Shown here in pieces: positions 12,131-25,000 of a DNA stretch of 64,000 nucleotides. Source of the DNA: Protea cynaroides (lineage: Eukaryota; Streptophyta; Magnoliopsida; Proteales; Proteaceae); contig CM053267.1 in assembly GCA_028583415.1 (NCBI GenBank), forward strand, positions 46,913,390 to 46,977,389. The letters run 5' to 3'. The notes under the pieces were generated by a model. That model searched no databases. It was not told the origin of the DNA and worked only from the letters and a program-made list of their open reading frames with translations. Made by a program: the position numbers and the translations under genes. The stretch's first letter is position 1. The number at the start of each line of letters is the position of its first letter.

Positions 12131-14900
12131 GGATTCTGTTACTTGTAGAATCTTTTCTGTTATTTTTTCTCCTAAGTTTGGTTTGATGGTGAAGGCCATA
12201 ATGAAGCTCTTGATTCTAATGGGCCTGCTAACTGTCACTTTGCTGATTGACGATTAATATACAGCATGACTTTCCATTTGGCAGACAATTAATTAGTAAA
12301 GAAATAAAATTTTAGCTCGAAACACGTAGAGCAAGTGTTTGATAAGGATTCGTCATTCCAAAGTGATGAACAGATTTGTCACTAGATTTACTTCCATCAT
12401 CTTGTAAATAACACGTTTGTTCCTTGTATATGACACTTTTGATTCACGTTTAACCCATTGCATTTGGTCAGTGAGACCTGAATCACCCATGTCCATCCGT
12501 GAATTCATGCACACTAGTGCTAGTGATGGATACAAATAGACTTTAAGTATTTCCTTAAATTCTTCTTTTCTCCTCTGCAAATCCAAATGCTGCTTCAAGT
12601 TAAAGTATTCGACCTTGATAATGGCACTATAGAACCGTAATCTTCTCTCGATACGGTCACCAAACTAGCATTCCAAACACGAAAACTAGCTATTAATGAC
12701 CTAAATATTTTGGGTTAATACCACCTGCTCATCATGATCTAATGCCCACTTAGTCATTATCAGACCATTCCATTCATTCTCTACCTGATGCTTGGGTATT
12801 GTTAGCAATTAGCATGAAGAAATTATTTCTTTCTCATAACCAAATCATTTGGAATTCAATGTGAAGAAAAATCCGGGTTTCTAGGGACCCAATTTTGCTT
12901 ATATGGCATATTAAGTGGCAAATCTAGACTGTTGAATGAAGAGAGGGCACCATGATTTAATAAACATTCTATGAACACAATTTAATTTAGCTTTTGATAA
13001 AAGAAAAGTTCTAAGTGGGGCCGATTAAATGTGATTGAAACAATCATCACACAACTTTATTCTAATTGCTTCAACTGTTGGTGTAAAGGGAGGGTCCTGA
13101 AACATGTGAAAAAAGAGATGATGGTCTATGAACTCCAAGCATCACTGACCATCACACAAAGAGATACCTCAGTCAAGGTTGGCCAAAGTTGGTGTTAATG
13201 GTTGTTGTGGGCACTTTGCCATGGCTTGCTTGCAGCAAAAAAGACATGGATCTTTGCTGGACAAAACAAAATAAAGGTCGTATCCAATGCATGAGGTTCT
13301 CGTCTTTGCGTGATCTGGGGGGGGACAGATGTATACACTCCTAATCTTGCTTCACATAGAGACTTTCAGATTCAAACCCGTGATCACCAAGTTGCAATTG
13401 AACAATCTTATCGTTGCACTGACAAGACAATTACTATAAAAATTCCAGATGCTCATTTATTTGAAGGACCCCATGGAAGGAAGTCATTGAAGTGATATGT
13501 GGTTGATGATCTTAGGCTCAGGAATCCCATGGAGCTGAGATATACCCTGTTAGGGTTGAGAATAACATCGATATCCGTCTTGGAGTGGATGGGGTGTACG
13601 GAAGAAGACAGCAATGATGGAGAGCCTTAGTTTAAGTTTTATCCAACAAGCTTCCTGATTATTATGCGGATAATAGAATTATTAATGTCATGGATATTAC
13701 AGCTTTAGAGTCGGTGGTTTACATGAGACCACAGAAACCTTTGGATTGGGATCATTCACCAGGTTCATTAAACCTTTGAATTATTAAAAGAAAAAATTGA
13801 AGATGATGAGAAATCTCCTTCAACAAATTGAATTAAAACTGACATGAAAAATCCCATCTTAATCCAAAAAAACCAACCTCCTTTTCATTGTTATATATTC
13901 CCTCGTATTTTCGGCCATCCAAATCTTCCTAAAATTCTTTTTCATTGGATTTTCAAACCTTTATTTTGTCAATAAACTGACTTCATTTTGGCAACTTGAC
14001 ATAAAGATTTGAGGAATCTTAAAAGTGTTAAAAAGAAGAGGATACTGATGCAGCCAATCACAACTATTGGAAGTATGGAAGGATCTTTGTACCCTGTTAA
14101 ATTTTAGAGCTACAATTTGTCATGATCCAAATTTTATTGTACTATTTTCTTTGTAAAACCAAATTGGTCTTGTTTTCTCTAAAAAAGAACAGTGATCTGA
14201 AATAATTTAGGCTCTGGTTGTTCAAAAGAAAAGTGAAATAAAATTAGAGCATGGACTACAAATAGCCTGAAATGAAGCAAAGCAACTACACCAAAATTTG
14301 CCCCTCTTTTTTATCCCCCCACCCCCGGGGGCCAGGTAATAATACTTCACTTCAAGAATGACAAATTTTCATTTTCCCCCTGAAATACAATAGAAATCTT
14401 TCATCTCCTACCCTCTTATGTTGTTAACCCCACATTTTCTCACACTACACATCAATTTTAGTTACAACCAACCACCCGGGCCAACCTGTTCAAAAGTTTC
14501 CTCCAACCTTTCATTTTTCATCATTTCATTTCAAAACAAACCAGAACCTAGTGAAATGGGGATCATCCCCAAAGTGCATAGCATTGTAATTAAAGCCACA
14601 AAATTGCTCAAAAAAAAAAATGGAAAAGAAAACAAGCATTGCTTCTGAATTACAAATCAACACTACTTGGACCAAATAAATTGGTCATTAAATAAAAACA
14701 GATACAAACAAAATGCTATAAATTGAATATGAATACATATTCATTAAATAAATGATTTGCCAGCATATCTACCGTCTGACACTCTTAGATCAACTTACAC
14801 AACTATGTACACATTGAGAGATGCATGTTTACAACATCTACAACAGAAAGTCACATGCACCAAGTAAACTGAGATCAGATGTTTTTTAATTTACTCTGGC
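12131..14900. other. Intergenic region between convergent genes
   Basis: About 2.7 kb lies between the plus-strand E3 ligase and the 3' end of the minus-strand FRS gene. Small open stretches (for example 13310-13495) show no recognisable domain and no exon context. A C/G cluster with 'ccacccccgggggcc' lies at 14316-14335. Nothing else is supported. Confidence 0.45.
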
Positions 14901-15143
14901 TTTTGTTATCAACTGCAGGATGAATTGGCAGAAAGTCCCGAGACACATTCAGGAAGCTCTCATCATGATCTTGTCATCCATAATCAGCAAAGAGAAATCT
15001 ACTGCCTTGATCAATTTCAGTTGAACAGACATGCTTCAACCTGCAAAGACATTGTATTACTGAGACAATATTTTGTGGCTATGAAAGTAGTAAGATGGTT
15101 TTGGACAAATACTAGCCACCACCTTCATTAGACCACCAAAGTT

Positions 15144-15837
15144 TCAGTTAGAAAGGTGCTTCTCATGTAGATGTCTTGATGTCATACCATGCAACTGAGC
15201 AGATCCCACATTGGATTCTCCCTGTAAAGTATGGATATACAGTGTAAGGAATCCATGTGAAAGACTATGACTCTAGAAAATTGTGAGAGTACCATGTCCT
15301 GAAGAGTTTCTTGAATGCTGTAACAACTGTCGATGGTTGGTGATCTGAAATCCAGCTGTCCCTACAAGTGTAAAACCTCAATTCATGCAATATCATCATC
15401 TAAACATATATCAATACATAATAAAGTTCTCTGCAAATATGATAGTAGAGTGGGTTGTACCATTCCCTCCATGCTTTGTTGAGTACCATAGTAAGTATCA
15501 CCCATTGGTGCTATTGAATTCAACTGTCCCTACATAAACAATGAGAGACAAAATTCAATAATTTGAATCGGTTTATGGCCAGATATAACAAACAAATCTC
15601 TTCCAAACTACAGAATATATTTTGCATCATGTACCCCATACCAGCCCATGCATATTCTGTTGATTGCCATAATAACCATCACGGCTTGGTGCTACTGAGT
15701 TCAATTGTCCCTACAGTAAGAAGTGCAATTTTAGTGTTATGACCATTTTAAATTTAGCAAAACAATTTCCCTTGTCAACATCGATCACACATGAAACAGT
15801 GTGTTACAAACCCTCCCGAACCACCCACCCCCCCCAA

Positions 15838-15886
<49 letters not shown>

Positions 15887-18885
15887 AAGACAACAAACAT
15901 GCAAAAGTTAAGCCCCTGAACTTCCTTTCTTAAAACGTTCTAGAATAAATAGTTCCTTTTGTCACTTAGAAGTGGCACCTGACCCAACACTTGAGCATGA
16001 GAAGAGGTCTCAGTATATAAACTAGTGGACCTGTTCTGGGCCACCAACTCAATTACCATGTGTGAACTTTGTGTAAACAGGATGTAAGCCTGTCTGTCAA
16101 CATAGCATGTCAGGTCTCTTACAACCACATTACTGTTTGATCATATATCGGAATTTGTTTGCTACCTATTGGCCAATAATTGTACTACACCATACCATCC
16201 TTTGCACACTATGTTGAGCTCCGTAACCATTAAAGGCTGGTGCTCTTGAGTTTAGTTGTTCCTACAACAAGAACGAAACTGTTAGTTAAGAAACATCATT
16301 ATTTAATTCATACTTTATCCAGATAAACAAAAACAAAAATAAATTTTCAATAATCATTGTCAAACTTAGTGCATGACATACCATCCCTTGCATGCTTTGT
16401 TGAGGAACAAAAGAACCACTTAATACTTCTGCCCTTGAGTTCAAGTATCCCTATGAGATGATAAGCTGAACCACTTTAGGAAATATCATAATTGAAATTA
16501 TTTTATAATTAGAAACAGTGTTAGAAACACTGTGAGAAGACACCCAATCAGCATTACAATATACAGACCATGTGTTGCAGATTGTCTTGTGTCCCAACAT
16601 TCCCAATACTCGTTACTATTGGCTCTGACTGCAGCTAAAACATAAACAAGAGGCTTATTTTAATGAATTATGCATGAGATGTTAGTAAGTGCAATTTAAC
16701 TAGAATGTGACAAGTGACCTGTCATTGAACAAACCTTTCTCTTTTTGTTTGCATTCTTTTTCTTACTTGACCTAGTTCCTTGAGGTTCAAGCATCATCCT
16801 ACGTATAGGAGACTTACTGTCATCATCATCTTGTTCAATGTCCTGAAGGCCATATGTTGCTAGCATGCTGGGAACTGAACCATTATGAATAAAGCTATTC
16901 ACACTCACACACTGTTTCAAAGCTTCATCTAGTGCATGGAATGCAATATTATAACTCTCTTGAGATAATGACCCTTCTTCACCCAATTTAATGGCCCGTT
17001 GACATAGATCATTGTAACACTGCACCCTAGATTGTTCACCTACTAAACCCTGTCTCATGGTATACCTGCTTTTTGCATCCTTTGTCCACCGTTTCAGTAT
17101 ACAATGAGATGGGATATTGGATATGCCAGATATTTGGAGAACAATCATAGCATGTCTACAGAGGAAACCTTTATATACAAAAGAACGGCATAAACAAGAG
17201 ATCTCTGACTTTTGTTCGTTCCATTCCACTATGAAATCCTGATTGTCTTCAAAATCTTGGACTCTAAATGTAATGGCCGACTCTTGTTCTTTTTCCTTCT
17301 TAGGATGACATGCTATTGCTCCCAGAACCTCAACCTGGAATTTCTTAAATATTGCATGTGTGTATACTGTTGACATTTGTTTCTCAAAAGGTGATGGAGA
17401 TTTTAGCACAGGCAACTTCTGCCATGTATCTAAATCTGCTTTTGCTTCCTCTTCATATCTATCTTCTACTATTGACATATACTGTTCCACAAACTCCTTC
17501 AATGTTGTCCTCCTGTGAATGTATTTATCAAAATACGAATTTACACTTTCAGATCGTTGAGCTGTAGACATTCCAGCCAAAAATGCATTTCCCACATAAG
17601 TTGGAACCCAATGTGTACGATCATCATACAATGACTGGATCCACTCCTCCTCTTTAAGTTCAAATCTGTCAACCAATTTCCACCATCGTTTGCCAAATTG
17701 TTCATCAGTCCATGACTTATAGATGCATTTATTAAATTTTGTAACAAAATTTTCATGATATTTTGTTATATGACCAAGCTTTTCAGGGATCTTCCTAAAT
17801 ATATGCCATAAACCAAAACAATGTCGTGTGCTTGGGATTACCTCGACAATAGCTGCTTTCAAGGCTTTGTCTTGGTCAGTAATTATCACACTCGGTGCTC
17901 GACCACCCATTGCTCTAAGCCATGTACGCATTAACCAAACATAAGTAGACATGGTATCATCTGCAATCAATGCACATCCAAGCAATACACACTGAAAGTG
18001 ATGGTTAACTCCAACAAAAAGAGCCAATGGCAATTTATATTTGTTCGTCACGTATGTAGTGTCAAAGGAAACAACATCGCCAAAATTGATATAGTCATGT
18101 CTACCTTTGGCATCTACCCAGAACACGGTCCTTAGACGATGCTCTTCATTGAAATTCATAGCATAAAAGAAATTGGAGTTTTCATCCTGCATATCCATAA
18201 AGTGCTCAAGCATGGCTTGTACATCTCCCACTTCTAAATCCAAATGTAAACCATTATGGAATTGATTTATGAAATCATCATTTAAATAACCAACACTTTG
18301 TAATCCACCAGATTGCTTGGATATCTCAGAATACATCTTTCTTTTTCGCTTGATAGCATATAAAGCATCAATATTTATACTCCTATGACTGCGGAATAAA
18401 TGTGCTTGGTCGGGCAAAAGGTCATGATTGTGTTCCTTTACAAAATCATGGACAACCCATTTCCCATCCTGTTTTCTCTTCACATGCATGCTTGCCTTGC
18501 AATCAGACTTTAAACAAAGCCGTGGATTTATGGCTTTACTAGACTCATGCTTGGTTCCGTACCTAGAGCACGCAAATTTTGCATCAATGAATTCCCCAGA
18601 TATCTTTGAACGACGGCTGTTTTTAATTGAGGTGCCAAACCCCATTACCCTAGCATATTCTCTATAAAATGAATATGCTTCCCCATTTGAGTCAAATTTC
18701 ATACCCATACGGGGTTCCAATATTGTATCATCTTTAATAAGAGCAGAATCCATTTCTGGAGAATTCACATACACTTCATCTCCACCATGTACATTTTCTC
18801 CACCATCTATCACAAGTCCCACTACATTTGGTTTAACATCTTCTGTATCTCGCTCACCTGAAGGTTGCTCAAGATCTATTGCCAT
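15144..18885 (-). CDS. FAR1-RELATED SEQUENCE transcription factor (FRS4-like)
   Basis: The main exon is 16735-18885 (717 codons). It is followed on the minus strand by 16569-16634, a mini-exon, five further small exons and the last exon 15144-15221, for about 878 residues. The upstream reading begins with TTG right after a splice acceptor (exon start 18926), so the first ATG at 18885 (MAIDLEQPSGE) is the better start. Domains: FAR1 zinc finger about 61-155 (GMKFDSNGEAYSFYREYARV ... HNHD); MULE-transposase-like domain about 268-365 (VVSFDTTY, IITDQDKALKAAI); SWIM zinc finger at C564-x-C566 ... C576-x-H578. The C-terminus has a KKKNANKKRK basic cluster. FAR1/FHY3 proteins are domesticated MULE transposases that act as nuclear DNA-binding regulators in light and development. 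FRS4 is the closest family match I recognise; the exact orthologue is not proven. Confidence 0.94.
15293..16449 (-). repeat. Array of five tandemly duplicated mini-exons in the FRS gene
   Basis: Reading on the minus strand, exons at about 16381-16449 (GYLNSRAEVLSG..QQSMQGM), 16196-16261 (EQLNSRAPAFNG..QHSVQRM), 15642-15710 (GQLNSVAPSRDG..QQNMHGL), 15461-15529 (GQLNSIAPMGDT..QQSMEGM) and 15293-15361 (GQLDFRSPTIDS..QETLQDM) are each 66 or 69 bp. Each is preceded by 'tag' and followed by 'gta', and each begins and ends in phase 0. Encoded consensus: GQLNSxAPxxDGYYGxQQSMxGM. Spacing is 100-490 bp. The preceding exon 16569-16634 (LQSEPIVTSIG..NLQHM) ends with a weakly similar QxM. Any unit could be skipped without changing the frame. 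Confidence 0.9.
15846..15884. repeat. (AT)n microsatellite
   Basis: About 19 perfect AT units in an intron of the FRS gene, just downstream of a C-rich/A-rich run at 15820-15846. Confidence 0.95.
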
Positions 18886-19259
18886 AAGCAAATTGAAATT
18901 CTTTTCACTGACTTTTACCAAGATACCTGAGAAGTGAAAAGGAAAATGCTATATCACACCCACATATTCTAGGAAACTTGCATCCCATAATCCAAATTCA
19001 ATACGAGCAATGTTGGTCAACAGGAAAACAATCTGCAAATTTCAATACTTAACAAAGTCCATATTCCAACTTTTTTACACAGAATAACACTCAAAAAGAC
19101 TAAAACCATACTTGTGAAGATCTGAAAAAGTGTTTAGAGTTGTGGAATTGGCAATTAAGTTGCTTGACAGACAGAACCACATTATATAAGTGTTGTGACA
19201 GCATCACCCCAGAGAACTAGGCAGTTTAATGGTGAACAGTCTGGGCAAGGTATAACCCC

Positions 19260-20200
19260 AGAAAAAAGATTGTATTTGGCTGGACTGGATTTATAGCAGA
19301 TACCCAAGAAAGGACTCCATATGGACGGTTCCTATGGCCTATGACTCTTCATGGGTTTGGAAGACAATCCATCATCACAGACAGCTTGTTTGTCCTTCTA
19401 TCAAATATCTGATTGATGATGGAGCCTCTAGGCCCTCTACCCTTCTATGGTTTGACAACTAGCATCCTCATGGCATTCTGGTAATGACATATGGTGGGAG
19501 AATCCGGATGGATTTTGGGCAAGACAGAGTTGCTACTGTCTCCTCCATTATCTCAAATGGGCTTTAGTGTACTGGAAGGATCTCATCCTCTTGCCTTGCA
19601 CAGGCCTGGAAAGCTCTGGACTCTATCACTCACCATCCTTCTAGGAGTGGTGATATCATCAGTAGGATCGAATCCAATAATGGTATGTTTTCAGTCTCTT
19701 GAGCTTGGGAGATTGTCAGAACTCGTAGTTCCAAGGTGAATTGCCTTGATATTGTTGTGGTTTAAAGGGCACTTGCTGCAGCATAGTTTTATTTTGTGGA
19801 AAGCTTTGACTCAATCTCTGCCCATGGGATCTTTACTCTATGATAGGGGTATTATTCCAAGCTCCAGTGGTGGTCTATGCTGGGCTTCCACAGAAGACAC
19901 CCACCACCTATTCTTTGATTGCCCCTTCTCCAAGAGAGTCTGGGAATGATCCTCCAGAAGTGTTGGCTGACAAGCAGAAGTATTCGGCCTTTCGATCAAT
20001 AATGGAAATGGATGATTAAGAAGTTCAAAGGGAAGAGCCACTATAATACCCTTGTCAAACTGGGATGGGTTTGGTAATCCTTCTTGTTGAGATTTCGCCT
20101 AATTTGTAAGAAGCCTGGCTCTATCCTTGGGATACCCAGGTTTGTTTTTCCTTTTTTGGGGTGCTGTTAATACAATTATTTATTCACCCAAAAAAAAAGA
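19260..20200 (+). mobile_element. LINE (non-LTR retrotransposon) 3' remnant
   Basis: Broken plus-strand reading frames resemble the 3' part of plant LINE ORF2: a 'SSWVWKTIHHHRQLV' stretch near 19345-19390 and a zf-RVT-like segment at 19850-19949 (GIIPSSSGG..CWASTEDTHHLFFDCPFSKRVWE). Stop codons and frameshifts interrupt the frame throughout. The segment ends with a non-coding tail (gtaagaagcctggctctatc) and an A run at 20190-20198, as expected for a LINE 3' end. It lies in opposite orientation to the FRS gene. Confidence 0.8.
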
Positions 20201-20513
20201 AGAAGGTATAACTAGATGATGATAAGAGGTTCTAGGTGTGCAGAAGAGCAAACAGGTAACAGTGGCGTGCTTTCTGACTAGGCATATGCCAAAATGCAAT
20301 CATTTGAACTACGACAGCTTTATTTTATTTTATTTTTGTTTTCGCTGCATTAGATCGGATTTAATGTGGGAAAAAGCTGAACACATTTGGTACACTGAAT
20401 GAACACCTAGGAAAACACATGAATTACCAAGTCATCATCTATGGTTGCCTTTGGAACTTAACAATATTTGTTGTGTTCAGGATGACAAAAACATTATGTA
20501 AAGATAATAACAT

Positions 20514-20556
20514 GAGGAGGAGGAGGAGGAGGAGGAGGAAGAGAGGGGGGGGGGAT
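20514..20556. repeat. (GAG)n run followed by poly-G
   Basis: About eight GAG units (20514-20539), then 'gaagagagggggggggg'. Confidence 0.9.
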
Positions 20557-20951
20557 GATAGCTACGTGGAGCAAATTTAACAAGGTTGGTAAAGCACATG
20601 ATTGAAAGCCACAAGCACAGCTAAGAAAATCAAACATCATAGATAACATGCAGTAGGTGCAAAGAGGTGAACAAGGTTAATATGAAAGGGTTGATATCAT
20701 AGACTTCAACAACTAACCATTAACCACTAACTACTCTCATTACAAGCACAATGAGTAAAAGGCAGGGGAAAGAGAAGATTAAAACCAGACGATTGCATCA
20801 CAAAAGCACACTTGGCCCAAATACAAGGTTTATATAGAGAGAACAAGGAATGATTAAGAGAGAAAAGAGAGAGATTATGGGCCCAACATTTGGAACTAAG
20901 GAGAAGGTTGGCCTAACCTAAGGGTGTTAAACGGTTTATTATCTGTTTAAA

Positions 20952-21067
20952 CCATAGTTGTCAAGGCGTCCAGGCACCCGGGTGGCACCTTGGTCGCCTA
21001 AATGGGTGTCTTGGGTGTCCATCAGGCCTCCAATGCCTTGGTTTGCCTCGACGCCGTGACAACTATG
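20952..21067. mobile_element. Hairpin MITE, 116 bp, nested
   Basis: The ends are exact inverted repeats (CCATAGTTGTCA and TGACAACTATGG), flanked by TTTAAA on each side (20946-20951 and 21068-21073). The body is GC-rich ('caaggcgtccaggcacccgg ... gcctcgacgccg') and itself partly palindromic. It sits inside the larger 20920-22020 element, so it inserted later. Confidence 0.85.
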
Positions 21068-21400
21068 GTTTAAACGATGCGGTGTAGTGTATAGGAGGGT
21101 AAAACCAAAATCGAACCGATTAAGTAAACGGCATCAAAATTGAAACCAGAAACGAATAATAATCGGTTTCGATTTATCGGGTTTTCATTAAATGGTTTTG
21201 CTTGCGGTTTATAGACTATTTAATGCATCGGTTCTCCTAATCGATTCTAAATGACTCGTTTATCGATTAGCAATTACTTGTATTATTTTGAGAGAAATTC
21301 ACTCCAACCGCTAATGCAAATAATGGTATTATCTTTTGTAGAAGTTCTCCCATATAGATACATGATGCATAGACCATCAAAACCCTCAAGAAGCATTGTT

Positions 21401-21403
<3 letters not shown>

Positions 21404-21443
<40 letters not shown>
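21404..21443. repeat. (CT)n microsatellite
   Basis: About 20 CT units without interruption. Confidence 0.95.
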
Positions 21444-21446
<3 letters not shown>

Positions 21447-22020
21447 TAATTCTCTTTGTTCTGTTTAAATCTTGAAAGGCAGAAAACTACATACAAAAAA
21501 TATTTATGTTCCATACCTTGATCAGAACTTATTCGTTGTCTAAACAATTATTTTCCATGACATTTCTATGTGCATGATCACAATGCATAATGGACTCACT
21601 ATAATAGTGATTCTTTTGGGTAGAGAACACATAACAAAAACAGTTGAGAAACCACCAATTTATGGCAACAGTAGAAAAGGCTTGACTATGACCAGGAATC
21701 CTAGCAATAATAGGAGTATGTGTGTGAGTGTAATAGTGACTGTGTCTTCTGTTTAGGTTAATTAAGGTTTAGTTTAGGGTTAGGGAGATAATAGGGAATG
21801 GCCCATTCAAGAAATAACTAACCAGTTTAAACAGTTCACTCTCATTTGGGTTAATTGATGCCTAGTCGGTGTGAACCTGCCGGTTTACATGCTCTAATCA
21901 CGCCGAACCGATTAACTAAACAGTGTCATAATCCAAACCAGAACCGAACCGTTTACTCAACAATTTCCTGGTTTCGGTGTAAACGGTTTGGTTCGGTTTC
22001 GGTGCAAATGTTGCACCCTT

Positions 22021-25000
22021 ACCCTAAACCCAGCTTCATGATGAGCATATCAACCTATCCATCAACCCAACCAAAGGTTGCAACTTGGGTCCAAAAAACC
22101 TGAGCCCACTCGACTTTTTTCAGGCTTTGGCTAGGATATCCAGCCCATAGGTCAAACTAGGATTGAGAATCTCAGCCCAAGGTTAGGCCAGACTGGGTTA
22201 GGGGTGAAGCCTTGGGCTGGGCCCTAGCCAACCCCAATTTACATGCAAGTACATTCTATTCTACAACATGTATATCATATGCGCCTAAACAGCTCATTCT
22301 CTTGTGATGGTATGTCGTCTGTGCTGCCATCTAGAAAAGTATGGGTTCGAACCTTGTCTACCTCCCAATCCACCTACCAATGAATGTATTTTTATATTTA
22401 GGTTATCAATGAATGTATTTTTATATTTAGGTTATCAATGAATGTATTTTTATATTTAGGTCTAACATATTGGGGACCTATTTGGGCCAGCTCACAGTGG
22501 GATGAGCCCAGGGGACTGGATTAGGCTTGGGATTTACCAGCCCGAGTTTGGGCTGGGCCTGACTTTGGAAAAATCCAGCCCAGCCCACCCAAGTAGGTCA
22601 TAGTCACCACATCCACTGCCAAGGCACCAACAGCAGAATTCATTTGTGTTTATACCCCTAACTGGCCTCATAATCCAGCAATAAACTCATTCTTGAGTTC
22701 GTGTTTATGTATTTCATAAGAGTAATACACCAAGTCCAAGGAATATGTAAGATTTCCATTCCTGAATTAGATCTCATAAGAGTCTGTGACACTTGGTCCA
22801 AGTCTGCTAGCCCTTCACTTATCAATGTACCGAAAAGTACATAAATAATATAAATCCATCACAAAATAATTTCTACAGCTAAGTGAATCACAAGAAGAAA
22901 ACACCATTCCTTATTCACATCAATGCACTATAATAACCTCAGAATTTGGATGTCTTCTAAGGAAATGCCACAGAACTCATCTTCACAAAAGAAGCAACAG
23001 TGTTTGTAAATGATAAGAAAGGCATGACCTTCAAGAGAGGGAAAAATAAAGAAAGAAAAAGCACAAAGATTGCAAAATGTTAGAATCAAAGCAATAGTTC
23101 CCATTTGAAGCAACACATTAGATGGTAGCACTTATTTTTTTTTAAGGAAGATCCTGGCAAACATTATAAAAATAAAATGGAAGAAAATTATCTGTAAACA
23201 TTATAAATACCAGAAGAAGGGCAAAGATGTCATATCCAAGCCTTGACTAAAACTCGAGACATTTAAACATTTCAAATGCAATTTCTTGGAGTTAATAAGC
23301 AATTGGTTCCAAAGATAATGCAGGCCTAGAGAAGAAAGTTACAAGAGATGAGTAACTGTTAATTGGCACAGAGAGGAGCAACGCAAAGACAACTGGTTTT
23401 GGAATTTCAGGTATTTGTGGTTAGAAAAAGTTCACTGATAGACATTTGGGGATTTTCTTCCCCCTCCTACCCTCTTCTTTCCTAAATAATTTCAGGAGTT
23501 TTTTTTTTTTGTCCTTCCAATCTCTAATTAACTTGTAAGTTGCATGAAATCAAAGATATGTTTACTTCCACTATTGAATGATCAAGACTAACAACATAAA
23601 ATCAACAAAATGCATTCAAGAGGTGCACTGATGGTGAATAACATTCCTGACACTCTCACAGTTCACTTAGATAGTGGAAAAACTCTTTGCCCCTGTTGAA
23701 CTAATCCAACTGCACCAAACCCTCTTACATGATGAGTCTATAGAAAATAGGATCTGCATATGCCCTCTGTGAAATCAATTTTGTCACAAAACCAATCAAA
23801 CCAGCTGGTTTAACTTGGTGGGACAGCCTAAGTTATTTTATAGAATAAGGATGGACCGCTTTGTCCCCATATCAAGCTGGTCAAATCAGCACATCAACTC
23901 AATGTACAGTTTATTTTTAAAAGAATAGTGGCAAAGAGGCAAAACCATTGTTCCATACGACAAACAGGGGAACTTGATAGACCAATTTTTCAAAGAACAC
24001 TCACAGAAACATGCATCACAAACACATGTAGAAACTGAAATAATTATATAAATAAAACCAACCCACTTACTCACAATTAAAGGAGAACAGATAAGTACGA
24101 TCGCAACTCACTAAGGAAAGTTATGAATCCACCATTTGAGTGTTCTAAAAAAATGCCATAGGAAAGAATCGGGGAGGAATGGCAAGGAATTGCTTTGATA
24201 TGATTGCCACAAGTAAGGAAGAATCAGGGAGTACTCTTGGTCAGAATGTTGAACAATGAATGCTACATTCATCTGTGCTGTTAAATAAATCAGTAAACCA
24301 TCTACCAGAATAAAAATATAAGAAAATCCTAATTATAAAGATCTCAAATGTTTCCAGTAATCCATCAAAGATGCATGAATATGTTAAGAGACCAGCAAAC
24401 ATTAACATTTTGTCACTAATACACTCACACAGAAGGTGCACATAATGTACCAGTGCGCTACTCAAACATAAGAATGTATGTAAGAAGGGTAAATGAAACG
24501 TTCTAATGTCAATAAGTGATAAGAACAAGTCAAAATACACTGGCCACTATATCTGCAAGTGATTGGTCAATGACAGTCACTGAACCTACTGAAAAACTTG
24601 TTGGTAGCTGGGGAAAAAAAGGGGAATGAACAAATAGGGATTGGGGGTTCCTGAAAAAATATAAGCACCACAATAATGTGGGAGATATTCCAAGTTAAAT
24701 CAGATATTATGTTGCAATGCTAGTGTTGTCATAAAGCCATATAGTTTTCCAAACATTCTGTTTATTTAGTTTGTTACATTCAAAAGCACTTTAAAACAAT
24801 TCTTGTGTGGTTCTGAATCTGATTATTAGGCAAACTTAGTCATAAAAGTTGACAATTGAAGACAATTAACCAATAGATAATTGCTCCATTTGGGATAAAT
24901 TGTCAATAAACAGCATTATCAGTTATTAAGATGAATTCAAAGCACACAGAGTACCCCCATAAATGGCTACACAAATGTGAACAAGGGAACTTTGGTATGT

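Larger units (their letters stand above)
20920..22020. mobile_element. TIR-type non-autonomous element, about 1.1 kb, with nested MITE
   Basis: The left end is 'aagggtgttaaacgg' and the right end '..aaatgttgcaccctt', a short inverted pair. Both subterminal zones carry repeated 'aaacggtttggttcggttt / accgaaccg' words in inverted orientation. The end motif resembles the AAGGGTGTCAA family at 1863 and 31378. Flanks 'taaccta' and 'taccctaa' are similar but not identical. No transposase frame. A 116-bp MITE is inserted at 20952-21067, and a (TC)n run lies at 21404-21443. Confidence 0.6.

Noticed and set aside
16696..16734. FRS protein ending VCSMTGHLSHSS
   Set aside because: This is read-through into the intron; a phase-0 donor at 16734 joins to in-frame downstream exons.
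18886..18921. FRS start at 18921
   Set aside because: The codon is TTG, just downstream of a splice acceptor; ATG at 18885 fits the family better.
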